A DNA stretch of 64,000 nucleotides from CAMFLJ01 sp965279255 (GCA_965279255.1 OZ257146.1:3968001-4032000), one strand, 5' to 3'; positions 7,774 to 20,627 are shown, counted from the first letter of the stretch. Notes: generated from the sequence alone by a model not told the origin. Translations and numbers: made by a program.

Positions 7774-9254
7774 GGGTCCTGCTCCCCTTCCCGGTCGTGG
7801 TGCCGCTGCTCTTCGCCGCGTTCACCGTTCTCGCCCACCGCTCCCGCCCGGCGCAGCGGGTCATCGCCATCACCGGTGTCGCCGCGGCGCTGGCGACGGC
7901 CATCGCCATCCTGGTCGTCGTCGAGCGCGACGGCCCCCAGGCCGTCACCGTCGGCGGGTGGCCGGCCGTCATCGGCATCACCCTCGTCGCCGACCTCTTC
8001 TCCGCCCTGCTGCTCGTCGTGAGCCTGATCACCGTCCTGGCGGTGCTGGTCTTCGCCGTCGGCCAGCGTCACAGCGACGACCTCGTCGCCTTCCACCCGA
8101 CCTACCTGGCGCTCACCGCCGGCGTGTCGCTGGCGTTCATCACCGGCGACCTCTTCAACCTGTTCGTGTCGTTCGAGGTGCTGCTGGCCGCCAGCTACGT
8201 GCTCATCACCCTCGGGGGCAAGCGCGACCAGGTCCGCCACGGCATGACCTACGTCGTGATCAACATGATCGCCTCGGCCCTCTTCCTCACCGCCATCGCC
8301 TTCATCTACGCCTCGCTCGGCACGGTGAACATGGCCGACCTGGCCGAGAAGATGGGCACCATCCCCGACACCCTGCGCACCGCGTTCGCGCTGCTCTTCG
8401 TGGTGGTCTTCGGGATCAAGGCCGCCATCTTCCCGGTGTTCTCCTGGCTCCCCGACTCCTATCCGGCCGCCCGGGCGCCGGTGGTCGCGGTGTTCGCCGG
8501 CCTGCTGACCAAGGTCGGCGTGTACTCCCTCGTGCGCACCCAGACGCTGCTGTTCCCGGGTGACGTGCCCATGTGGCTGATGCTCACGATCGCCGGGCTC
8601 ACGATGATCGTCGGGGTGCTCGGGGCCATCGCCCAGAACGACATGAAGCGCATCCTGAGCTTCCACATCGTCAGCCAGATCGGCTACATGATCCTCGGCC
8701 TCGGCCTGTTCACCGTCTCCGGCATCGCCGGTGCGGTGTTCTTCATCCTCCACCAGATCCCGGTGAAGACCAGCCTCTTCCTCGTCAGCGGCATGGTGGA
8801 GGAGAGCGCCGGCTCGACCGCCCTCGACCGGGTCGGCGGCCTGCTGCGCAAGGCCCCGGTGGCCGCGGCCCTGTTCGGCCTCGCCGCCCTGAGCCTCGCC
8901 GGCATCCCGCCGTTCTCCGGCTTCGTCGGGAAGCTCTCGCTGGTCGAGGCCGGCTTCGGCTCGGGCCAGTACGTGATCATCGCGGTGAGCCTCGTCGGCA
9001 GCCTCCTCACGCTCTTCTCCATGGCCAAGATCTGGAACGGCGTGTTCTGGGGGGTGCCCGAGGTGCCGACCCCGGCCATGGCCGGCACGGCCCGGTTGAA
9101 GGTGCCGGTGCTGATGACGACGGCCACGGTCGCCCTCGTCGGCGTCACCCTCGGCATCGCCCTGTTCGCCGGGCCGATCTACGACCTCTGCCACCGGGCG
9201 GCCGAGGGCCTGCTCGACCCGGCGGGCTACATCAGGGCGGTGCTGGGCTCGTGA
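7770..9254 (+). CDS. mrpD: Na+/H+ antiporter subunit D (MrpD, NuoN/M-like)
   Basis: The 494-residue antiporter-like subunit has about 14 helices. FNLFVSFEVLLAASYVLI carries the conserved membrane Glu and IFPVFSWLPDSYPAARAPV follows the conserved Lys segment. With MrpA it forms the proton paths of the complex. ATG 7770 overlaps the mrpC stop by 4 bp. The length is normal for the family and nothing suggests damage. Confidence 0.95.
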   Translation: MRVLLPFPVVVPLLFAAFTVLAHRSRPAQRVIAITGVAAALATAIAILVVVERDGPQAVTVGGWPAVIGITLVADLFSALLLVVSLITVLAVLVFAVGQRHSDDLVAFHPTYLALTAGVSLAFITGDLFNLFVSFEVLLAASYVLITLGGKRDQVRHGMTYVVINMIASALFLTAIAFIYASLGTVNMADLAEKMGTIPDTLRTAFALLFVVVFGIKAAIFPVFSWLPDSYPAARAPVVAVFAGLLTKVGVYSLVRTQTLLFPGDVPMWLMLTIAGLTMIVGVLGAIAQNDMKRILSFHIVSQIGYMILGLGLFTVSGIAGAVFFILHQIPVKTSLFLVSGMVEESAGSTALDRVGGLLRKAPVAAALFGLAALSLAGIPPFSGFVGKLSLVEAGFGSGQYVIIAVSLVGSLLTLFSMAKIWNGVFWGVPEVPTPAMAGTARLKVPVLMTTATVALVGVTLGIALFAGPIYDLCHRAAEGLLDPAGYIRAVLGS

Positions 9255-9886
9255 GCGCCGACGAGACCCGTCGCACGCCGGTGTCGGCGCTGGTGGCCCG
9301 AGCCGTCGTGCTCGTCGTGATCTGGGTCGCGCTCTGGGGTCAGCCCTCGGTGGGCAACTTCCTCAGCGGCGTGCTGGTCGCCGGCTTCGTCACCTGGATG
9401 TTCCCCGGTGGCCCCGGCCGCCTGCCCGCCGAGCACGAGGGCGGCATCCGGCCGATCGCCGCGCTGCACTTCGGCGCCTTCTTCGCCTGGGCCCTCGTGG
9501 TCGCGACGTGGGACGTCGCGACCACGGTCCTCGCCCCGCGGTCCAAGGTCGCCGAGGCCGTCGTCGCCGTGCCCCTCCGGTCCCGGTCGCCGGTGATCGC
9601 CACCATCGTGGCCAACGCCATCACCCTCACGCCCGGCACGATGACGATCGAGGTCGACGACCCGTCCGAGCGCGGCTCCGACGACCACATCGTCCTCTAC
9701 GTCCACGTGCTCGGGCTCGGCGACCCCCAGTCGATCCGCGACGACGGGCTCGACTTCGAGCGCCTCGCGGTGAAGGCCTTCGGCAGCAGCGCGGACCGCC
9801 GCCGCTGGGCCGAGGCGGAGGCCGCCGCTTCGCAGGCCGAGGCCGCTCCGGCCGCCGATCCCGCCACCACGGAGGAACCAGGATGA
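9251..9886 (+). CDS. mrpE: Na+/H+ antiporter subunit E (MrpE)
   Basis: This 211-residue MnhE-domain protein has two or three N-terminal helices. The soluble part contains ANAITLTPGTMTIEV and the VHVLG strand typical of MrpE. An Ala/Glu-rich tail of about 30 residues is added at the C-terminus. The GTG start overlaps mrpD by 4 bp and the stop overlaps mrpF by 4 bp. Confidence 0.93.
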   Translation: MSADETRRTPVSALVARAVVLVVIWVALWGQPSVGNFLSGVLVAGFVTWMFPGGPGRLPAEHEGGIRPIAALHFGAFFAWALVVATWDVATTVLAPRSKVAEAVVAVPLRSRSPVIATIVANAITLTPGTMTIEVDDPSERGSDDHIVLYVHVLGLGDPQSIRDDGLDFERLAVKAFGSSADRRRWAEAEAAASQAEAAPAADPATTEEPG

Positions 9887-10143
9887 TCGTCGTCACCACG
9901 GTCGCCCTCGCCATGATCTCGTTGGGCGCACTGCTCACGACCTACCGGCTGGTGGTGGGCCCCTCCGTCGCCGACCGCGTGGTCGCCACCGACCTGCTGC
10001 TCACCCTGCTCACGTGCGGGGCGGGCGTGATGGCGTTCCGGACCGGTCAGGGCACCTACCTGGGGGCCATGGTGGTCGTGGCCATCCTCGGCTTCCTCGG
10101 GACGGCCATGGTCGCCCGCTTCATCGAGGGGAGGGGCGCATGA
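9883..10143 (+). CDS. mrpF: Na+/H+ antiporter subunit F (MrpF)
   Basis: The 86-residue protein has three helices and the conserved segment RLVVGPSVADRVVATDLL of the MrpF/PhaF family. A strong GGAGGA lies 7 bases upstream of ATG 9883, inside the end of mrpE. It is a small structural subunit of the antiporter. The stop overlaps mrpG by 4 bp. Confidence 0.93.
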   Translation: MIVVTTVALAMISLGALLTTYRLVVGPSVADRVVATDLLLTLLTCGAGVMAFRTGQGTYLGAMVVVAILGFLGTAMVARFIEGRGA

Positions 10144-10484
10144 GCCCGGCCGAGGTCGGGGCCTCGATCCTCATCCTCGTCGGCTCGGCGCTGGCGCTGC
10201 TGGCCGGCATCGGCCTGGTGCGCCTTCCTGACGTGTTCGCCCGGATGCACGCCGCCACCAAGCCGGCGACGCTCGGGCTGATGCTGATCTGCATCGGGGC
10301 CGCGGTCACCGACGCCCAGCTGGCCGACGTGGCCAAGCTCAGCCTCGTCGTCGCATTGCAGTTCCTCACCGCCCCGGTGGGGGCCCACATGGTCGGTCGG
10401 GCCGCCTACCACGCGGGTGGGCTGCTCCACCGCGGCACCCGCCTCGACGAGCTCGCCACCGCCGAGCGGCCGCCCGAGCCGTAG
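10140..10484 (+). CDS. mrpG: Na+/H+ antiporter subunit G (MrpG)
   Basis: This 114-residue protein is an MnhG/PhaG domain with three helices. It contains GIGLVRLPDVFARMHAATKP, the hallmark of the family. It completes an uninterrupted mrpABCDEFG operon in which every junction is a 4-bp overlap. The next gene is convergent with only 9 bp between stops. Confidence 0.93.
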   Translation: MSPAEVGASILILVGSALALLAGIGLVRLPDVFARMHAATKPATLGLMLICIGAAVTDAQLADVAKLSLVVALQFLTAPVGAHMVGRAAYHAGGLLHRGTRLDELATAERPPEP

Positions 10485-10493
10485 GGCCGAGCC

Positions 10494-11753
<1,260 letters not shown>

Positions 11754-11848
11754 GGGGGACCTCCTCTGGCAGCGTGCGGGTGGGCCGGCCGGTCGGGAGT
11801 GTGCCCCGGCGACGGCGCCCGGTGGACGGGGCGGGTACGCCTTCTGGT

Positions 11849-12256
11849 CTACTCGGCGCGGCCGTAGTCGTCCTCGAGGCGGACGATGTCGTCCTCCCCG
11901 AAGTAGTCGCCCTGCTGCACCTCGACGAACACGAGGGGCTCGGTGCCGGGGTTGCGCACCCGGTGGGCGGTGCCCAGCGGGATGTCGATGGCCTCGCCCG
12001 GAACGACCTCGTGGTCGACGTCGTCGAGGGTCACGACCGCGGTGCCGGCCACGACGAACCAGTGCTCCTTGCGGCGGTGGTGCTTCTGGTACGAGAGGCG
12101 CTGGCCGGGGTCGACCGTGATGCGCTTGACCTTGCCGAGCGGGCCGTCGTCGAGGATGACGAAGGCCCCCCACGGGCGCACCTCACCCGAGCCGGCGGCG
12201 TCGCCCAGCACGAGCCGGGGGTCGTTCGGTTCTTCGTCAGAGAGTGCGGTAGCCAC
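11849..12256 (-). CDS. Cupin, mannose-6-phosphate isomerase type II-like
   Basis: The 135-residue protein is a single cupin barrel. RPWGAFVILDD, PGQRLSYQKHHRRKEHWFVVAG and IPLGTAHRVRNPG match the C-terminal phosphomannose isomerase domain of ManC/AlgA proteins, including the metal-binding His/Glu set. The nucleotidyltransferase half is absent, so it is a stand-alone isomerase or sugar-nucleotide pathway cupin. It is divergent from topA and separated from the dehydrogenase by 95 bp. The leader contains a hairpin with a T run (see that entry). Confidence 0.75.
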   Translation of the reverse strand: MATALSDEEPNDPRLVLGDAAGSGEVRPWGAFVILDDGPLGKVKRITVDPGQRLSYQKHHRRKEHWFVVAGTAVVTLDDVDHEVVPGEAIDIPLGTAHRVRNPGTEPLVFVEVQQGDYFGEDDIVRLEDDYGRAE

Positions 12257-12289
12257 GAATCGAGTATCGCCGAATGTCGCCTCCGACTT

Positions 12290-12320
12290 GAAAAATCCCG
12301 GGCCCCCTTAGGGGGCCCGG
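12290..12320 (-). terminator. Hairpin plus T run in the leader of the cupin gene
   Basis: Bases 12298-12307 and 12311-12320 form a perfect 10-bp G/C stem (CCGGGCCCCC / GGGGGCCCGG) with a 3-base loop. On the minus strand the stem is followed by GATTTTTC. This is a textbook intrinsic terminator, yet it lies 35-64 bases upstream of the cupin start codon. It may act as an attenuator, or stop antisense transcription leaving the topA side. Confidence 0.5.
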
Positions 12321-12344
12321 CGGCCCTCGTCGCCCTCGGCCGCA

Positions 12345-12374
12345 TTGACAGGGGCGCGTCCGTGCTCTCAACCT
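12345..12374 (+). promoter_or_regulatory. Candidate promoter for topA
   Basis: A perfect -35 box, TTGACA, lies at 12345-12350. The best -10 at 16-18 bp spacing is a weak CAACCT (12369-12374). Transcription would begin at about the ATG at 12382, giving a leaderless or nearly leaderless mRNA, which fits the absence of any Shine-Dalgarno sequence there. Confidence 0.4.
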
Positions 12375-12381
12375 GTCGCCC

Positions 12382-15144
<2,763 letters not shown>

Positions 15145-15218
15145 GCGCTGGCTTCTGAGCCCCGGCGGTGGCGTTCGAGGTACCCGGTCGGCTGCTCCGG
15201 CGGTCCTAGGGTGATCTG

Positions 15219-16766
15219 ATGGCTGTGCCTCGCCCCCGTCCCGGGGACGACGCCGACGCCCCCGGGGGCGACGAGGAACGTGACGGCGACGTCGCGTTCG
15301 ATGTCGCGCGCCCCACCGACCACGTCACGTTGGTTGCCGAGCAGCCCGACACCGAGGAGCTCTACGCCGAGGCGGTCGCCGACCGACCCGGCTGGCATGT
15401 CCGGCTCTTCGGCTCCCACGAGTTCTTCCGGCTGTGGCTGGTGCAGGTGGTCTCGGCCACCGGCGACTGGCTGGGCTTCAGCGCCATCATCCTGCTGGCG
15501 GCCACCATCGGCGGCGGGGCCGGTGCCGGGGCCATCTCCCTGGTGATGGCCGCCCGCATCGTGCCCGGCTTCTTCTTCGGGCCCGTCGCCGGCGTCCTCG
15601 TCGACCGCTGGGACCGCAAGCGGGTCATGGTCTGCTGCGACATCGGACGCGCCGCCGTGCTGGCCTGCCTGCCGTTTGTGAACAACGTCCTCGGCCTCGT
15701 GCTGGCGTCGCTCGCTCTCGAGGTGTTCACCCTGCTCTGGGGGCCGGCGAAGGACTCCGAGGTCCCGAACCTCGTGCCCCACGACCACCTCACCACCGCC
15801 AACTCGCTGTCGCTCGCCGCGGCCTACGGCACGTTCCCGTTCGCCTCGCTGCTCTTCGCCCTGCTGGCGGGCGTGTCGGTCTGGATCGGCAGCGTGCCCG
15901 GCCTGGGCTGGCTCGAGAACAACCAGATGGGGCTGGCCTTCTTCGTCGACGTCCTCACCTTCCTGTTCTCGGCGTGGATGATCAGCCGCCTGCCGCTGGT
16001 GCGCCGGCCCAAGCCCGTGCCCGGTGAAGAGGGCGAGGAGCCCAAGGGCTTCAAGGCCACCATCGAGGAGCTGCGCGAGGGCTGGCGGGTCGTGGTGTCG
16101 AACCACACCGTGCGGGCCGTGAACCTGGGCCTGGCCACCGGCCTCATCGGCGGCGGCATGCTCATCCCCCTGGGCGCGGTCTTCTCCACCGACGTGCTCG
16201 GCGCCGGCGCCGCGGGCTACGGCCTGTTCACCACCGCCCTCGGGTTCGGCGTGGCCATCGGGGTCGTCGGCGTCTCCACGCTGCAGAAGTGGCTGCCGAA
16301 GCGCACGGTCTTCACCGGGGCGCTCTTCTGCGCCGGCATCTCGCTGTTCTGCGCCGCCTCGGCCTCGACCCTGCCCGTCGCCGTGGTGTTCGTCGGGCTC
16401 ATGGGCGTCTCGGTCGGGCCGGTCTACGTGCTCGGGTTCGTGCTGCTCCAGCAGGAGGTCCCCGACGACCTGCGGGGCCGGGTCTTCAGCTCGCTCAACA
16501 CCCTCGTGCGCCTCTGCGTGCTGATCTCGATGGTGGCCGGCCCGCTGCTCGCCGCCCTCCTGGGCAAGGCCTCGAGCGCTCTGATCGAGAACAAGCTCGA
16601 CCTGCCCGGCGGCACCCTGTCGCTGCCCGGCGTGCGCCTCACGCTCTGGCTGGCGGCGCTGATCATCGTCGGGGCCGGCTTCGCCGCCATGGCGTCGCTG
16701 CGGGCCGGTCAGCGCGAGGAGCGCGCCGGCGCCGCCCCCCACCCGTCGCGGCGCACCCTCCCGTGA
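15219..16766 (+). CDS. MFS transporter, EntS/MFS_3-like exporter
   Basis: This 515-residue protein has an acidic cytoplasmic N-terminus of about 60 residues followed by about 12 membrane helices. WLGFSAIILLAATIGG and the loop DRWDRKRVMVCCDIGRA correspond to the MFS motif between helices 2 and 3. The arrangement fits drug or siderophore exporters of the MFS_3 type. An MFS gene between topA and tmk recurs in actinobacteria, but its substrate is unknown. Its stop overlaps the tmk start by 4 bp. Confidence 0.82.
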   Translation: MAVPRPRPGDDADAPGGDEERDGDVAFDVARPTDHVTLVAEQPDTEELYAEAVADRPGWHVRLFGSHEFFRLWLVQVVSATGDWLGFSAIILLAATIGGGAGAGAISLVMAARIVPGFFFGPVAGVLVDRWDRKRVMVCCDIGRAAVLACLPFVNNVLGLVLASLALEVFTLLWGPAKDSEVPNLVPHDHLTTANSLSLAAAYGTFPFASLLFALLAGVSVWIGSVPGLGWLENNQMGLAFFVDVLTFLFSAWMISRLPLVRRPKPVPGEEGEEPKGFKATIEELREGWRVVVSNHTVRAVNLGLATGLIGGGMLIPLGAVFSTDVLGAGAAGYGLFTTALGFGVAIGVVGVSTLQKWLPKRTVFTGALFCAGISLFCAASASTLPVAVVFVGLMGVSVGPVYVLGFVLLQQEVPDDLRGRVFSSLNTLVRLCVLISMVAGPLLAALLGKASSALIENKLDLPGGTLSLPGVRLTLWLAALIIVGAGFAAMASLRAGQREERAGAAPHPSRRTLP

Positions 16767-17410
16767 GCGTCCCGACCCCCACCGACCCCGCCGCCCCGGT
16801 CGCACGCGGCCGTTTCATCGCATTCGAGGGGGGCGAGGCCTGCGGCAAGTCCACGCAGTCGGCCCTGCTCGCCGAGGCCCTCGACGCCGTGCTCACCCGT
16901 GAGCCGGGCGGCACGGTGATCGGCGCCCGCCTGCGGTCGCTGGTGCTCGACCCCGCCACCGAGGGCCTCGCGCCCCGGGCCGAGGCGTTGCTCATGGCCG
17001 CCGACCGGGCCCAGCACGTGGCCGAGGTCGTCGAGCCGGCCCTGGCCGCCGGGCGCCATGTCGTCACCGACCGCTTCGCCGGCTCCTCCATCGCCTACCA
17101 GGGCCACGGCCGGGGCCTGCCGGTCGACGAGATCCGGGGCATCTCGCAGTGGGCCACCGGGGGCGTGTGGCCCGACCTGATCGTGCTGCTCGACGTGCCC
17201 GCCGCTGTCGCCGATGTGCGCCTCGGCTCCGCCCGCGACCGCATGGAGGCCGAGCCGTCGGCCTTCCACGCCGCGGTCATCGAGGGGTTCCACGCCCAGG
17301 CGGTGGCCGAGCCCGACCGCTGGGTGGTGCTCGACGGCACCGGGACGATCGACGACGTGGCCGCCGCCGTGCGCCGGGTCGTGGCGGAGCGGCTACAACT
17401 GCCCCTGTGA
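16763..17410 (+). CDS. tmk: Thymidylate kinase
   Basis: This 215-residue P-loop kinase converts dTMP to dTDP. FIAFEGGEACGKST is the P-loop (about residues 18-31), then TREPGGT, VTDRFAGSSIAYQG for the DRY-like motif, and a LID region with RDRMEAE. The P-loop reads GGEACGKST rather than the common GxDGxGKST, which is tolerated in this family. GTG 16763 overlaps the MFS stop by 4 bp, and the stop overlaps holB by 4 bp. Pairing with holB is classical. Confidence 0.94.
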   Translation: MSVPTPTDPAAPVARGRFIAFEGGEACGKSTQSALLAEALDAVLTREPGGTVIGARLRSLVLDPATEGLAPRAEALLMAADRAQHVAEVVEPALAAGRHVVTDRFAGSSIAYQGHGRGLPVDEIRGISQWATGGVWPDLIVLLDVPAAVADVRLGSARDRMEAEPSAFHAAVIEGFHAQAVAEPDRWVVLDGTGTIDDVAAAVRRVVAERLQLPL

Positions 17411-18501
17411 CCGCACCCGTCGACCTCGACCCGCTCCCCGCCGAGGCCGCAGGCGTCGACCTGTGGCGCGACGTCGTGGGCCAGCCGGCGGCCATCGCCG
17501 AGCTGCGGGCCGCGGCTCGGGGCCCGGTGCACGCCTACCTGCTGGTCGGCCCGCGTGGCAGCGGCAAGCGGGCGATGTCCCGGGCGTTCGCCGCCGCGCT
17601 CCTTTCGTCGAACCACCTGGGCGACGACGCCGTGCGCCACGCCGAGCTGGCCCTGGCCGAGGCCCACCCCGATCTGCTCGTGGTCGAGCGCAAGGGCGCC
17701 TCCATCTCGGTCGAGCAGGCCGACGAGATCATCTCCGCCGCCTCCCGGGCGTCGGTCGAGGGTGGCGCCAAGGTGCTGGTGCTCGACGAGTTCCACCTCG
17801 TCACCACCGCCGGGCCCAAGCTGCTGAAGTCGATCGAGGAGCCGCCGCCGGGCACGGTGTTCGTGGTCCTGGCCGACGACGTCACCCCCGACCTGGTCAC
17901 CATCGCCAGCCGCTGCGTGCGCATCGACCTGGGCGCAGTGCCCACGGAGGCCATCGTCGAGCGCCTCGTCGCCGAAGGCGTGCCGGCCGAACGGGCCGCC
18001 GAGGCCGCCACCGTCGCCAGCGGCGACCTCGCCCGGGCCCGCCTGCTCGCCACCGACGACCGCCTCGCCCTGCGCCGCAAGGCCTGGCACGACGTGCCCG
18101 ACCGCCTCGACGGCACCGGCGCCAGCGCGGTGCAGGTCGCCGACGAGCTGCTGGCGATGATCTCCGACGCCATGACGCCACTGGCCGAGGCCCAGGCCGC
18201 CGAGGCAGCCGAGCTCGAGGAGCGGGTGAAGGCCCGGGGCGAGCGGGGCTCGGGTCGCAAGCAGCTCGAGGACCGGCACAAGCGCGAGGCCCGCCGCTAC
18301 CGCTCCGACGAGGTCAGGGCCGGGCTCACCGAGCTGTCGCGCCGCTACCGCGACGAGCTGGCCACCGCCGCCCGTCCCGCCCCGGTGATCGACGCCATCG
18401 AGGCCATCGCCACCCTGGCCCGCGAGATGGTGCGCAACCCCAACGAGCGGCTCCAGCTGGTCGCCCTCTTCCTCACCCTCGGCCGCCTCTCCTCCCGCTG
18501 A
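17407..18501 (+). CDS. holB: DNA polymerase III delta' subunit, zinc-less
   Basis: The 364-residue clamp-loader subunit has a P-loop-like GPRGSGK, the ISVEQADEI segment, VLVLDEFHLVTTAGPKLLKSIEEPP, and a sensor region with ASRCVRIDL. The C-terminal third is rich in charged helices. In most delta' proteins four Cys bind zinc just before the HPD motif. Here that segment reads SSNHLGDDAVRHAELALAEA then HPDLLVVE, without any Cys, so the zinc module is lost. GTG 17407 overlaps tmk by 4 bp. Confidence 0.9.
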   Translation: MTAPVDLDPLPAEAAGVDLWRDVVGQPAAIAELRAAARGPVHAYLLVGPRGSGKRAMSRAFAAALLSSNHLGDDAVRHAELALAEAHPDLLVVERKGASISVEQADEIISAASRASVEGGAKVLVLDEFHLVTTAGPKLLKSIEEPPPGTVFVVLADDVTPDLVTIASRCVRIDLGAVPTEAIVERLVAEGVPAERAAEAATVASGDLARARLLATDDRLALRRKAWHDVPDRLDGTGASAVQVADELLAMISDAMTPLAEAQAAEAAELEERVKARGERGSGRKQLEDRHKREARRYRSDEVRAGLTELSRRYRDELATAARPAPVIDAIEAIATLAREMVRNPNERLQLVALFLTLGRLSSR

Positions 18502-18534
18502 ACGGGGTCGAACGCGGGGGAGTGGTCGCCGCGG

Positions 18535-19242
18535 TCAGGGCTCGCGGACGACGATGACGGCGAAGCCGTCGTGGCCCTTCGAGCCGACGGTCTGCACCGC
18601 GGTGGCGTCGAGCCGGGGGTCGGCCGCTGCGGCGGCGAGGAAGCGCTGCACCCCGAGGGCGTTCGGGTCGGTGGTGGCGGTGTCGACGAGGGCACCGCCG
18701 CGCACCACGTTGTCGGCGACGATCACGGTGCCGGGGTGGGAGAGCTCGACCGCCCGGGCCAGGTAGGTGGGGTAGCCCCCCTTGTCGGCGTCGAGGAACA
18801 CGAAGTCGAACGGCTCGGTGCCCTCGGCGACCATCGAGGCGAGGGTGTCGGCAGCCGGCCCCACCCGCACGTCGACCCGGTTGCCGAAGCCGGCCCGATC
18901 GAGGTTGGCCCGGGCCACGCCGGCGTGGTGCAGCTGCACCTCGAGGGTGACCAGGGTGCCGTCGGCCGGGAGGCCCCGTGCCAGCCAGATGGTGCTGTAC
19001 CCACCGAGGGTGCCCACCTCGAGCACCCGGCGGGCGCCGGACATGCGCACCAGCAGCTCGAGGAGCTTGCCCTGGTTGGCGGCGACCTGGATCTCGGGGA
19101 GCCCGGCCGCGCTGCTGTCGGCCAGCGTGGCGTCGAGCACGTCGTCGGTGGGCAGGAGGGTGGCGACGATGTGGTCGTCCACCGCGTTCCACAGCTCGTT
19201 GTCCATCCGCGAAGTGTCGTCCTGTCGCGGCTCCGTGCCCAC
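18535..19242 (-). CDS. SAM-dependent O-methyltransferase (class I, CCoAOMT-like)
   Basis: The 235-residue protein is a Rossmann methyltransferase with the SAM site VLEVGTLGGYSTIWLA, the acidic motif FDFVFLDADKGGY, and VIVADNVVRGG near the metal site. These match bacterial O-methyltransferases related to caffeoyl-CoA methyltransferases. The substrate is unknown. An ATG at 19206, twelve codons in, is an alternative start; neither has a strong ribosome-binding site. It is convergent with holB. Confidence 0.85.
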   Translation of the reverse strand: MGTEPRQDDTSRMDNELWNAVDDHIVATLLPTDDVLDATLADSSAAGLPEIQVAANQGKLLELLVRMSGARRVLEVGTLGGYSTIWLARGLPADGTLVTLEVQLHHAGVARANLDRAGFGNRVDVRVGPAADTLASMVAEGTEPFDFVFLDADKGGYPTYLARAVELSHPGTVIVADNVVRGGALVDTATTDPNALGVQRFLAAAAADPRLDATAVQTVGSKGHDGFAVIVVREP

Positions 19243-19381
19243 CCAAATCCTGACGAGGCGCAGCTCGTGACCGTCGAAGGGGGCCCGGGCCCTCGTTCAG
19301 GCCGGGGTCAGCAACGGGTCAGGAGGTCGTAACCGCGACGCCCCCCGTCCCCTCACCGAGGCGAAACATCGCCTTCCTACC

Positions 19382-20431
19382 GTGTCTGACATGTTGCGCG
19401 ACGAGTTCCTCCGCTCCATCCCGAAGACCGAGCTGCACTGCCACATCGAGGGCTCCGTGCGGGCCGCGACCTTCGCCGACCAGGCGAAGAAGCACGGCAT
19501 CGCCCTGCCGACCGACGACGTGGAGAAGCTCTACGACTACGAGACGATCTACGAGTTCCTCGTGATCTTCGGGCTGGTGTCCTCGACCCTCATCGACCAG
19601 GACGACTTCGCCCGGGTCGCCTACGAGGCCATGGAGGACGGCCACCGCCTCGGCAACCTGCGGTACCGGGAGATGTTCTTCAACCCCACGCTGCACACGA
19701 AGCGCGGCGTGCCCATGAAGACGATCGTCGACGGCCTGGCCGAGGGCATCAACGCCGCCGAGGTCGACTTCGGGGTGAAGGGGCGCCTCATCGCCGACGT
19801 CTACCGCCAGGACGACCCCGCCGACTGCCTGCAGATGGTCACCGAGCTGCTCGAGGTCCTGCGCCCCGAGGTCATCGGGCTCGGCATGGACGCGGCCGAG
19901 GCCCCGGACCCGCCCGAGAAGTTCGTCGACTCGTTCCGCGCCGCCAAGGCGGGCGGCCTGCGCCTCACCAGCCACGCCTCCGAGGACGCCCCGCCAGTGA
20001 ACATCACGACCTGCCTCGACCTGCTCGGCTGCGAGCGGATCGATCACGGCTACCACATCCTCTCGGACCCGGCCGTCATCCAGCGCTGCCTCGACGACGA
20101 CATCCACTTCACCGTCTGCCCCACCTCGACCGCGGTCGTCTACGGCTGGCCCGACCTCACCAGCCACCCGATCATCGGGATGGTCGACGCCGGCTTGAAG
20201 TGCATGCTCAACAGCGACGACCCGACCATGTTCCACACCGACATCGGCAAGGAGTACGTCGACATGGTGCCGGCGGCGGGCTGGGGCGTGGCGAAGGTGA
20301 AGGAGCTCGTGCTCAACGGCGTCGAGGCCACGTGGCTCGACGACGCCGAGAAGGCGGCGATGGCCGCGGAGTTCTCGGCCGAGTTCGACCGTCTCGCCGC
20401 TGACCTCCAGCCGGGGGAGCTGCCGGCCTGA
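19382..20431 (+). CDS. Adenosine/adenine deaminase family protein
   Basis: The 349-residue amidohydrolase shows the metal-binding motif ELHCHIEGS near residue 20, SHASEDA where HAGE is usual, CERIDHGYHIL, and the metal Asp in LNSDDPTMF. These are the metal ligands and catalytic residues of adenosine deaminases. The replacement of HAGE by HASE and the RIDHG segment recall the adenine deaminase (Aah1-like) side of the family, so the exact base or nucleoside is unsure. GTG 19382 gives the full length; ATG 19391 is an alternative. Confidence 0.82.
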   Translation: MSDMLRDEFLRSIPKTELHCHIEGSVRAATFADQAKKHGIALPTDDVEKLYDYETIYEFLVIFGLVSSTLIDQDDFARVAYEAMEDGHRLGNLRYREMFFNPTLHTKRGVPMKTIVDGLAEGINAAEVDFGVKGRLIADVYRQDDPADCLQMVTELLEVLRPEVIGLGMDAAEAPDPPEKFVDSFRAAKAGGLRLTSHASEDAPPVNITTCLDLLGCERIDHGYHILSDPAVIQRCLDDDIHFTVCPTSTAVVYGWPDLTSHPIIGMVDAGLKCMLNSDDPTMFHTDIGKEYVDMVPAAGWGVAKVKELVLNGVEATWLDDAEKAAMAAEFSAEFDRLAADLQPGELPA

Positions 20432-20478
20432 TCCGGGTATGAGTGGTCGAGGTGCCCGCGGCTACGCTCTCCGGACCC

Positions 20479-20554
20479 GCCCGGGTAGCTCAGACGGCAG
20501 AGCAGCTCACTCGTAATGAGCAGGTCAGGAGTTCGATTCTCCTCTCGGGCTCCA
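20479..20554 (+). tRNA. tRNA-Thr (anticodon CGT), CCA encoded
   Basis: The 76-base cloverleaf folds fully. The acceptor stem is GCCCGGG with CTCGGGC (one G-U pair). The D arm is GCTC/GAGC, the anticodon stem GCTCA/TGAGC has the loop CTCGTAA, and the T arm is AGGAG/CTCCT with TTCGATT. The anticodon at 20512-20514 is CGT, reading ACG (Thr). The 3' CCA is encoded. Confidence 0.95.
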
Positions 20555-20567
20555 TCCCGCAGGTCCC

Positions 20568-20595
20568 GTGCGCCGTCCCTCCGAGGACGGCGCAC
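20568..20595. terminator. Hairpin between tRNA-Thr and the convergent SDR gene
   Basis: GTGCGCCGTCC (20568-20578) pairs perfectly with GGACGGCGCAC (20585-20595) across a 6-base loop. It begins 14 bases after the tRNA CCA and lies 33 bases from the end of the opposing SDR gene. There is no T run. It is probably a bidirectional terminator or a processing barrier for the tRNA. Confidence 0.5.
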
Positions 20596-20627
20596 CCGCG
20601 TCCGGGCGGCGGGACCAGGCGCCCGGG

